In this document: piece after piece, positions 32,893-39,594 of the stretch | How positions within the stretch are numbered: the stretch's first letter is position 1 | Layout of the letters: every line of letters starts with the position of its first letter | Origin: JAWOLE01 sp035263845 | GTDB lineage: Bacteria > Acidobacteriota > Thermoanaerobaculia > UBA5066 > Gp7-AA6 | Assembly: GCA_035263845.1 (NCBI GenBank) | Contig: DATFQY010000216.1 | Span: forward strand, 1 to 59,126 | Direction: 5' to 3' | Length of the DNA: 59,126 nucleotides | Program-made: the position numbers and the translations under genes | Notes under the pieces: model-generated | The model's input: the letters and a program-made list of their open reading frames with translations, nothing else | Told to the model about the DNA's origin: nothing | Database searches by the model: none

Positions 32893-32950
32893 TCCTCTCC
32901 CCCCGGGCCACCGAGGCCCGTGGCTGTATTCAAGGAAAGAGGAGAGGAAT
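32891..32950 (+). promoter_or_regulatory. inverted repeat that can mask the dnaK ribosome binding site
   Basis: attcctctcc at 32891-32900 is the exact complement of ggagaggaat at 32941-32950, which contains most of the Shine-Dalgarno region and the first two bases of the dnaK ATG. A second perfect 6-bp stem (cgggcc 32904-32909 / ggcccg 32915-32920) lies between them. If the transcript includes the left arm, the start would be closed. The left arm overlaps the -10 element, so an operator role is the alternative. Confidence 0.5.
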
Positions 32951-34862
32951 GAGCAAGATCATCGGTATCGACCTCGGGACGACCAACTCGTGCGTAGCCG
33001 TCATGGAAGGCGGCGACCCGGTCGTCATTCCCAACGCGGAGGGCAACCGCACGACCCCGTCGGTCGTCGCGTTCTCCAAGACCAGCGAGCGGCTCGTCGG
33101 TCAGGTCGCGAAGCGGCAGGCCATCACGAACCCCGCCAACACGGTCTTCTCGATCAAGCGCTTCATGGGGCGCAAGTACTCGGAAGTCACCGAGGAAATG
33201 AAGATGGTGCCCTTCCAGGTCGTGCAAGCGTCCAACGGCGACGCTCGCGTCAAGGCGGGCGGCAAGGAGTACTCCCCGCCGGAGATCTCCGCGATGATCC
33301 TCGGGAAGCTAAAGGAAGCGGCCGAGTCCTACCTCGGCGAGAAGGTCACGCGGGCCGTCATCACGGTCCCCGCGTACTTCAACGACTCGCAGCGCCAGGC
33401 CACCAAGGACGCCGGGCAGATCGCCGGGCTGACCGTCGAGCGCCTCGTCAACGAGCCGACGGCGGCGGCGCTGGCCTACGGGCTGGACAAGAAGAAGGAC
33501 GAGACGATCGCCGTCTACGACTTCGGAGGCGGAACCTTCGACATCTCGATCCTCGAGGTGGGCGAGGGGGTCGTCGAGGTCAAGTCCACCAACGGCGACA
33601 CGCATCTGGGCGGCGACAACATCGACCAGAAGATCATCGACTGGATCCTCGGGGAGTTCAAGAAGGACCAGGGCGTGGACCTCTCGAAGGACCCGATGGC
33701 CATGCAGCGGTTGAAGGAAGCCGCCGAGAAGGCCAAGATCGAGCTGTCCAACGTCGTCGAGACCGACATCAACCTGCCGTTCATCACGGCGGACGCGTCG
33801 GGCCCCAAGCACCTCCAGCTGAAGCTGTCCCGCTCGAAGCTTGAGCAGCTCGTCGAGGACATCGTCACGCGCTCGATCGGGCCCTGCAAGCAGGCGATGA
33901 AGGACGCGGGAGTCGAGCCCAAGGACATCGACGAGGTCGTGCTCGTGGGCGGCCAGACCCGCATGCCGCGCATCCAGAAGCTCGTCAAGGATCTCTTCGG
34001 GAAGGACCCCCACCAGGGAGTCAACCCGGACGAGGTCGTGGCGGTCGGAGCGGCGATCCAGGGCGGGGTGCTGGCGGGCGACGTCAAGGACCTGCTGCTC
34101 CTCGACGTGACGCCGCTGTCTCTCGGCATCGAGACGCTGGGCGGAGTCACGACGCGGTTAATCGAGCGCAACACGACGATCCCGACCAAGAAGAGCGAGA
34201 CCTTCTCGACGGCGTCGGACAACCAGACTTCCGTCGAGATCCGGGTCCTCCAGGGCGAGCGCGAGATGGCGAGGGACAACAAGCCGATCGGCGTGTTCCA
34301 CCTCGTGGGAATCCCGCCGGCGCCCCGCGGCGTCCCGCAGGTCGAGGTCACCTTCGACATCGACGCCAACGGGATCTTGAACGTCTCGGCCAAGGACCTG
34401 GGCACCGGCAAGGAGCAGAAGATCACGATCACCGCTTCCTCGGGGCTCAACAAGGACGAGATCGACCGGATGGTCAAGGACGCGCAGTCCCACTCCGACG
34501 AGGACAAGAAGCGGCGCGAGGAGATCGAGGCCAAGAACCGGCTCGACGGGCTGATCTACTCCGCGGAGAAGTCCTTCAACGAGAACAAGAGCAAGCTCGA
34601 CCCGGGCGAGATCGGCAACTTCGAGTCGGCGCTGGCCGACGCCAAGAAGGCGCTCGAGTCCGGCGGGACCGACAACATGAACGGGGCGGCCGAGCGCCTG
34701 CAGCAGGCTTCGCACAAGCTGGCCGAGGCGATGTACAAGAGCGCCGCGTCCCAGCAGCAGGGCTCCCCGGGCGGGCAGCAGTCCCAGCCGGGAGGCGAGT
34801 CCGGAGCCGGCAAGGAAGACGAAGTCATCGACACGGAATACGTGGACACGGAGAAGAAATAA
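32949..34862 (+). CDS. dnaK: molecular chaperone DnaK (Hsp70)
   Basis: A 637-residue ATP-dependent chaperone that binds unfolded segments. The nucleotide-binding domain is intact: IIGIDLGTTNSCVAVMEGG, DAGQIAGLTVERLVNEPTAAALAYG, VYDFGGGTFDISIL and VGGQTRMPRIQ. The linker DLLLLDVTPLSLG leads to the substrate-binding domain and lid. The C-terminus is Gln/Gly-rich and ends in EDEVIDTEYVDTEKK, close to the usual EEVD-like acidic tail. Length is standard. grpE and dnaJ are not adjacent; hsp20 and a MerR-type regulator follow instead. The leader has a strong promoter and a start-masking inverted repeat. Confidence 0.98.
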   Translation: MSKIIGIDLGTTNSCVAVMEGGDPVVIPNAEGNRTTPSVVAFSKTSERLVGQVAKRQAITNPANTVFSIKRFMGRKYSEVTEEMKMVPFQVVQASNGDARVKAGGKEYSPPEISAMILGKLKEAAESYLGEKVTRAVITVPAYFNDSQRQATKDAGQIAGLTVERLVNEPTAAALAYGLDKKKDETIAVYDFGGGTFDISILEVGEGVVEVKSTNGDTHLGGDNIDQKIIDWILGEFKKDQGVDLSKDPMAMQRLKEAAEKAKIELSNVVETDINLPFITADASGPKHLQLKLSRSKLEQLVEDIVTRSIGPCKQAMKDAGVEPKDIDEVVLVGGQTRMPRIQKLVKDLFGKDPHQGVNPDEVVAVGAAIQGGVLAGDVKDLLLLDVTPLSLGIETLGGVTTRLIERNTTIPTKKSETFSTASDNQTSVEIRVLQGEREMARDNKPIGVFHLVGIPPAPRGVPQVEVTFDIDANGILNVSAKDLGTGKEQKITITASSGLNKDEIDRMVKDAQSHSDEDKKRREEIEAKNRLDGLIYSAEKSFNENKSKLDPGEIGNFESALADAKKALESGGTDNMNGAAERLQQASHKLAEAMYKSAASQQQGSPGGQQSQPGGESGAGKEDEVIDTEYVDTEKK

Positions 34863-34865
34863 TGA

Positions 34866-34965
34866 AAGAGGAGGAGCAGGGGAGCCGAGGAGCGGAGGAG
34901 AATCGGAAATTCGACTTCTCCTCTGCGCCTTCGCACCTCCGCTCCTCCCCTCGTCCCTTCCCGCG
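34866..34965. repeat. inverted GAGGAGC-type repeat between dnaK and hsp20
   Basis: A purine-rich arm (gaggaggagc, ggggagc, gaggagc, ggaggag units at 34866-34903) and a pyrimidine-rich arm (ttctcctctgcg, cctccgctcctcccc at 34915-34955) are near-complementary. Unit length is 7-8 nt. It could form a hairpin that limits read-through from dnaK. Confidence 0.65.
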
Positions 34966-34984
34966 ACGCGCGTAAACTAGTCTC

Positions 34985-35410
34985 ATGGGCACTTTCCAGT
35001 GGAACTCGCTGCAGGACCTGGTGGCGATCCAGGAGAAGATGAACCGGCTCTTCGAAGAGACGATTCACCGCACCGAGTTCCCCGACGAGGGCGTCGAGAC
35101 GGCGCTCTGGTCGCCGGCCGCGGACGTTTTCGAGACGCCCGAGGAGATCATCCTGCAGGTCGAGCTCCCGGGCGTCCGGCTTTCCGACGTCAAGCTCGAA
35201 GCTCTGGACGGCAGGCTCCGCGTCTCCGGGCACCGGCGGACGGACTCGCACGTGGAGCCTCGCCACTTCGTGCGCATGGAGCGCATCTACGGAAACTTCA
35301 GCCGGGAATTCGTGATCCCCGCCTCGATCGATCCGGGCAAGATCAAGGCGACGCTGCGCGCCGGGGTGCTCCGGATCGTCGCGGCCAAATCCAACGGGCA
35401 GGCGCGATGA
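34985..35410 (+). CDS. small heat shock protein, Hsp20 / alpha-crystallin family
   Basis: A 141-residue holdase chaperone. The N-terminal helix region (LQDLVAIQEKMNRLFEETIH) is that of class A bacterial Hsp20. The alpha-crystallin domain runs from about 43 to 133 (WSPAADVFETPEEIILQVELPGV, then REFVIPASIDPGKIKATLRAGVLRI with the conserved A-x-x-x-x-G-V-L motif). TAAACT at 34973-34978 lies exactly 6 nt before the ATG, with no Shine-Dalgarno sequence, so it probably has its own leaderless promoter. It overlaps the MerR-type gene by 4 bases (ATGA), linking both in one transcript. Confidence 0.94.
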   Translation: MGTFQWNSLQDLVAIQEKMNRLFEETIHRTEFPDEGVETALWSPAADVFETPEEIILQVELPGVRLSDVKLEALDGRLRVSGHRRTDSHVEPRHFVRMERIYGNFSREFVIPASIDPGKIKATLRAGVLRIVAAKSNGQAR

Positions 35411-35799
35411 CGTCGAACCGCCGCCAGCGCCAGGGTGTTTTCCGCATCGGGGCGATCGCCGAGCGCTTCGGGATCCATCCTCAGACGCTCCGCCTCTACG
35501 AGCGGGAGGGGCTGCTGCGCCCAGTCCGCACCGAGGGGAACACGAGGCTGTACGACGCCGACACGATCGAGCGGCTCGAGATCATCCTGACCCTGACGCG
35601 GGATCTCGGCGTCAACCTGGCGGGAGTCGAGGTCATCCTCCACATGAAGGAGAAGATCGAGAAGATGCAGGGCGACGTCCACGAGCTCGTCGCGGTCCTG
35701 CGCGAAGAGGTCGAGTCCCGGCGCCAGGACCCGGACCGCCGCTACGCCCTGACCACCGTCTCCAAGAGCCTCGCCCTCGCACGCCTGGACAAACGATAG
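35407..35799 (+). CDS. hspR: MerR-family regulator, HspR-like heat shock repressor
   Basis: A 130-residue regulator. The N-terminal winged helix-turn-helix FRIGAIAERFGIHPQTLRLYEREGLLRP, followed by GNTRLYDADTIERLEIILTLTRDLGVNLAGVEVIL, closely follows HspR, the MerR-like repressor of dnaK and clpB in actinobacteria and others. A coiled coil (MKEKIEKMQGDVHELVAVLREEV) forms the dimer. There are no Cys ligands for metal. The ATG overlaps the hsp20 stop (ATGA). I found no clear HAIR operator (CTTGAGT-N7-ACTCAAG) upstream of dnaK or hsp20, so target control here is inferred from family and position. Confidence 0.85.
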   Translation: MTSNRRQRQGVFRIGAIAERFGIHPQTLRLYEREGLLRPVRTEGNTRLYDADTIERLEIILTLTRDLGVNLAGVEVILHMKEKIEKMQGDVHELVAVLREEVESRRQDPDRRYALTTVSKSLALARLDKR

Positions 35800-35806
35800 C
35801 CGCCCT

Positions 35807-35907
35807 CTTGTCATCCCTGAGCAAGGCCGGGCCACCCTTGTCATCCTGAGCGAGGCCGGGCCACCCTTGTCATCCTGAGCGAGGCCGAAGGCCAGCGAAG
35901 GATCTAC
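35807..35907. repeat. TGTCATCCTGAGCG repeat, three direct copies
   Basis: Three copies of cttgtcatcctgagc start at 35807, 35837 and 35866, spaced 30 and 29 bases, with ggccgggccac between them. The third continues into gccgaaggccagcgaaggatct as in the copy at 50642. There is no inverted partner here. Confidence 0.85.
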
Positions 35908-35962
35908 TCGACCGAGCCGCGTGAAATCTCTTTTGCATTCCTCGTAGAGAGCACGACCGGGC

Positions 35963-36031
35963 GGGAGGGGCAAGCCCCTCCCCTACCATGGCAGCGTGGG
36001 GCCGCGTCCTGGAAGGAACGCGGCCATGCTG
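35963..36031. other. two strong hairpins upstream of the first GWxTD gene
   Basis: The first hairpin is gggaggggc/gcccctccc (35963-35971 and 35974-35982). The second is ggccgcgt/acgcggcc (36000-36007 and 36018-36025), extended by cagc/gctg outside. Neither is followed by a T-run. Apart from these, the rest of the gap up to 36080 shows only a possible TAGAAT near 36044. Confidence 0.6.
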
Positions 36032-36080
36032 TCGTTTTCACAATAGAATGCGGTGGTTTGAGACCTACTGAGGAGGGGTT

Positions 36081-37910
36081 GTGAAGAAACTCGTATTGTT
36101 CCTCGCCGGCGCGGCAGTCTGCTCCCTCGCGCTGGCGCAGCTCTCGAAGTACAAGGACTGGGCGAAGTCGGCGGACGCCTACTTCCTGACGGCCGAAGAG
36201 AAGGCGGCCTGGGCCGCGGTCAAGACCGACGATGAGGCCGAGAAGTTCATCGCGACATACTGGGCCAAGCGCGATCCAAACCCGAACACCGCCGCCAACG
36301 AGTTCCGCGACGCCATCCAGCGCCGCATCGCAGCGGCCGACGAGCAGTTCAAGAGCCGCCGCTACCAGAAGGGCTCCGAGTCCCCCCGCGGCCGGGTCTT
36401 CATCGTCCTCGGCGCTCCGAGCCGCGCCTCGCAGTCGCGCATGGGCGGCGCCGACGGCGGCGCCACGAGCGATACCGGGCTGGGCAGGCCGTCGGGCGCG
36501 GGCACTCCGGGCGCCCCCATGGGCGGCGGCGACTCGAGCTCCACCGCGGTCCTCGTGACGTGGACCTACGACAAGGACAAGTTCGACGCCTCCTGGGGTA
36601 TCCCCGAGTTGAAGGTGCGCTTCAACGTGGATGCCGCGCGCGGCGTGGACGACATGGCGCGGGACGCGGCGCTGGAGAAAGCGATCCTGACCGTCGCGGA
36701 CAAGACCGTAACCAACCCGAGCGGTACGACCGCCGCCGCGCCGGGATCCGCGCCGGCATCCCCCGGCGCTCCGGCTCCCGGAGCTCCGGCCGCCGCCGCG
36801 GGCGCAGTCGCGAGCGCCAAGCCCGCCGTCCCTCCCGCGGGAACGGGCCCGGCCACGACCTCTTCGACCTCATCCACCGCGCCGCCGCCGGCTCCGGCCA
36901 CGGCGACGCTGCCCGCGGCCACGCGCTCCTCTCTCGACGCGCTCATCAAGGAGAAGAAGGACGAGGTGAGCCCGTCCTTCTGGGGCGGCAACTTCAACAG
37001 CATCCCGGGCGACGGCTTCTACGCGATCCAGATCTACGTCCCCGCCGACAAGGCGCCGGCGACGCCGGCGAAGTTCGGCGCGGTCGTCACGTCCGAGGCG
37101 GGCCAGGACGCCGCGACCTTTTGGGAGGACGCGACGCTCGCCGACATGAAGGCCGGCGCCAGGGCGGACAAGGTCTTCGAGAAGTCGATCGTCCTTCCTC
37201 CGGGAAGCTACCGCGGCGCCTATGGCATCTACACCGCCGAGGGCGCGCCGATCGTCTCGGCCTCCTCGAGCTTCAAGATCGAAGGCAAGCCCGCGGACTT
37301 CGTCGTGTCGCCTCTCATCCTCGGCAACACACTGACCCCGCTGACCAAGCGCCCGGGCCCGACGGACCCCTTCGTCTTCGGAAGCGACAAGCCGATCCGC
37401 GTGGAGCCCAAGGGCAACCGGATCTTCAACAAGGAAGACAGCCTCTGGTACTTCTACACGGTCTGGAACCCGAAGCTCCCGGAGGCGGCTTCGGCGGCTC
37501 CTGCTGCAGCGGCGCCCGCGGCTCCCGCGCCCTCGACGACGCCGGGCGCCACCGCCGCGGCTCCCGCTCCGGCGGCAGAAGCCAAGCCCCGCATCCAGGC
37601 CAAGATCTCCGTCCTGCGCGACGGCCAGCCGGCCTTCGCGCCCTTCACCGGCCCGGCCGAGATGCAGCCGCTGGGCCCCGGCTATTACGCGACCGGGAGC
37701 GAGATCCCGCTACAGAGCTTCGAGCCGGGCAACTACACGTTCCTCCTAACGGTCCGTGACCTCGGAGCGCCGCGCGATTCGGCGGCTTTCAAGGGCATCG
37801 ACCGCAAGGAGGAGTTCGTCGTCCTGAAGCCGGACGGCACGATGCCGGACAAGCCCAAGGCGGCCCCGGCCCCGGCGACGAAGGCCAAGCCCCCGGCCAA
37901 GAAAGGGTGA
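36081..37910 (+). CDS. GWxTD-domain secreted protein with Ala/Pro-rich linkers
   Basis: A 609-residue exported protein: signal peptide MKKLVLFLAGAAVCSLALA, then a GWxTD-type domain (about 20-120) with the family pattern ADAYFLTAEEKAAWAAVKT, FIATYWAKRDPNPNT and RGRVFIVLGAPS. Ala/Pro/Thr/Gly-rich segments follow near 215-275 and 470-500, between beta-rich domains. GWxTD proteins are common in Acidobacteria and their role is unknown. The GTG start at 36081 has AGGAGGGG just upstream. The gene is followed after 22 bases by a second, shorter paralogue, so the two are probably one operon. Confidence 0.82.
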   Translation: MKKLVLFLAGAAVCSLALAQLSKYKDWAKSADAYFLTAEEKAAWAAVKTDDEAEKFIATYWAKRDPNPNTAANEFRDAIQRRIAAADEQFKSRRYQKGSESPRGRVFIVLGAPSRASQSRMGGADGGATSDTGLGRPSGAGTPGAPMGGGDSSSTAVLVTWTYDKDKFDASWGIPELKVRFNVDAARGVDDMARDAALEKAILTVADKTVTNPSGTTAAAPGSAPASPGAPAPGAPAAAAGAVASAKPAVPPAGTGPATTSSTSSTAPPPAPATATLPAATRSSLDALIKEKKDEVSPSFWGGNFNSIPGDGFYAIQIYVPADKAPATPAKFGAVVTSEAGQDAATFWEDATLADMKAGARADKVFEKSIVLPPGSYRGAYGIYTAEGAPIVSASSSFKIEGKPADFVVSPLILGNTLTPLTKRPGPTDPFVFGSDKPIRVEPKGNRIFNKEDSLWYFYTVWNPKLPEAASAAPAAAAPAAPAPSTTPGATAAAPAPAAEAKPRIQAKISVLRDGQPAFAPFTGPAEMQPLGPGYYATGSEIPLQSFEPGNYTFLLTVRDLGAPRDSAAFKGIDRKEEFVVLKPDGTMPDKPKAAPAPATKAKPPAKKG

Positions 37911-37932
37911 GGCTCTCGCGGAGAGGCGGGCG

Positions 37933-39411
37933 GTGATCCGAGAATTTCCGAGGGGACGAGCGATCGTCCCCTTTGCTTTCGCTTTTTTCCTTTTCGGCGC
38001 GGCGCCCGGCAATCCTCCCAATCCCGAAGACTGGTCCACCTCGCCCGAGGCCTACTTCCTGACGGCGGAGGAGAGAGCCGAGTGGAAGGCGCTGGACTCG
38101 CGCGACTCGCGGGACAGGTTCATCGAGCGCTATTGGTTGAAGCGCGATCCGACGTCCGGGACGGACAAGAACGAGTTCCGGGAGACGGTTCTCGCCCGCA
38201 TCAAGACCGCCGACCAGCGCTTCGGCATCGAGAAAACTCCGGGGTCGCGGACCGCCCGGGGCCTGGTCTTCATCGTCTTGGGAAGCCCGTCGCGGGTCCA
38301 GGACCAATACTCTCCTCGGCCGGCGGCGGAGGCCAGCCCGTCCCAGCGGATGGGCGTCCTCTCCACGCCCGTGGCCTCGACGGAGGGAAACGAAACGACC
38401 TCGACCTGGTACTACGAGGCGGACCGCTCGAAGCGGATCCTCGAGGTCATCCACATGCCATCGTTCCAGGTCCGTATCGTCGTCGAGCCCTCACGCCACA
38501 CCGACGCGATCCAGAGCCCCGGGCTCTTCGACCAGGTTCGGGAGACCGTAGCGAGGGCCTCGATCGTGAACCCGGACCTGATCCCGCCCGCGAAGGCCGC
38601 GGGACCGCCCCTGGCGGCCGCGCCGCCCCGGCAGGCGATGACTCCGGCGGTTCAGAAGATCCTGGAAACGGCCGCGACGTCGCCGTCGCTCGAGGCCGCT
38701 CGAGCGGGCTCGGCCGTCGTGTTCCGGGATGGCGACCCCGAGACGCTGCTCTGGGTTTTCACGTCGAGGCCGGCGAAGCGGATGTTCTTTCACGCGATCG
38801 TTCGAGATACCCCGGGCCATGAGGTCGCGAGCGTGACGGGGCCGGCGGAGACATCGAGCGCGTTCTCGACGCACTCGCCCGGCATGGTGGCGATGAGAAA
38901 GCTCGCCCTGCCTCCAGGCTCGTACTCGGCCTCGGTTGCCCTGACCGGGGAGGACGAGAAGCTTCTGGCGGCCGCGTCCCTGCCTCTTCAGGTGCCCGCG
39001 CTCGATTCCGGCTTCGCCGTGTCGTCCCTGCTCCTGACGCGCGGACCGGCGACCGGATCGGGCGGCGGCGAGGAGTTCACTTTCGCGGGAACGGTCCTTC
39101 CGCCCAGGGCCGATGGCCTGTTCACGCCCTCCGAGTCCGTCTGGTATTTCGTCGAGGTCGCCAATCCCACCGACGAGTCGAAAGTGCTCCTCGAACCGCG
39201 GCTCCGGCGCGGCGGCCAGCCGATGGCCGGACTACCGCCGTTTGCCGCGAAGCTTCAGCCGATCGGAGCGAAGCGCTACATCGCCGGAGTCGAAATCCCC
39301 CTGGCGACTCTCGACGCGGGCGACTACGTCCTCTACGTGACGGTCAGGGACGGTGAGGGCGAAGAGAGGCCTCACGCCGTTCGGCGGGCTGACTTCCAGA
39401 TCGTTCGCTGA
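37933..39411 (+). CDS. second GWxTD-domain secreted protein
   Basis: A 492-residue paralogue of the preceding gene product, with a hydrophobic N-terminus (AIVPFAFAFFLFGAAPG) as signal. The domain repeats the same pattern: EAYFLTAEERAEWKALDS, FIERYWLKRDPTSGTDKNEF and RGLVFIVLGSPSRVQDQY. Unlike its neighbour it lacks the long Ala/Pro linkers in the middle. The C-terminal half is beta-rich with no recognised motif. The start is GTG at 37933, without a strong ribosome binding site, but the distance to the upstream gene suggests co-transcription. The function is unknown; tandem duplication is the simplest origin. Confidence 0.8.
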   Translation: MIREFPRGRAIVPFAFAFFLFGAAPGNPPNPEDWSTSPEAYFLTAEERAEWKALDSRDSRDRFIERYWLKRDPTSGTDKNEFRETVLARIKTADQRFGIEKTPGSRTARGLVFIVLGSPSRVQDQYSPRPAAEASPSQRMGVLSTPVASTEGNETTSTWYYEADRSKRILEVIHMPSFQVRIVVEPSRHTDAIQSPGLFDQVRETVARASIVNPDLIPPAKAAGPPLAAAPPRQAMTPAVQKILETAATSPSLEAARAGSAVVFRDGDPETLLWVFTSRPAKRMFFHAIVRDTPGHEVASVTGPAETSSAFSTHSPGMVAMRKLALPPGSYSASVALTGEDEKLLAAASLPLQVPALDSGFAVSSLLLTRGPATGSGGGEEFTFAGTVLPPRADGLFTPSESVWYFVEVANPTDESKVLLEPRLRRGGQPMAGLPPFAAKLQPIGAKRYIAGVEIPLATLDAGDYVLYVTVRDGEGEERPHAVRRADFQIVR

Positions 39412-39550
39412 CCCGGCTCATATCCATTCCCTTGGATGGCTGTTCAAGGAATTGGTGTGTCGTGTTCCAAGAACAAGTTAAGGTTTCCATAAGATTCTTT
39501 GTTTCCAATGATTTAAGAAAGTGTGGCGCATGGCGTCAGATGGCTCGGCG

Positions 39551-39565
39551 TGGCACACGTCTTGC
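39551..39565 (+). promoter_or_regulatory. sigma-54 (RpoN)-type promoter upstream of TonB-dependent receptor 1
   Basis: TGGCAC-N5-TTGC (39551-39556 and 39562-39565) matches the -24/-12 consensus TGGCACG-N4-TTGCW, with GG and GC 10 bases apart. Transcription would begin near 39577, just before the AAAAGGAGG ribosome binding site and the ATG at 39595. Confidence 0.68.
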
Positions 39566-39594
39566 CGAATACGCCTCCAAAAGGAGGATATCGC

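Noticed and set aside
32827..32948. CIRCE or HAIR operator before dnaK
   Set aside because: Neither TTAGCACTC-N9-GAGTGCTAA nor CTTGAGT-N7-ACTCAAG is present; the only short matches (cttag/ctaag, tatc/gata) are 4-5 bp.
35807..35907. CRISPR-like array (three copies at 29-30-base spacing)
   Set aside because: The repeats are adjacent with no unique spacers of constant length, there are no cas genes, and the repeat word also occurs in inverted pairs elsewhere.
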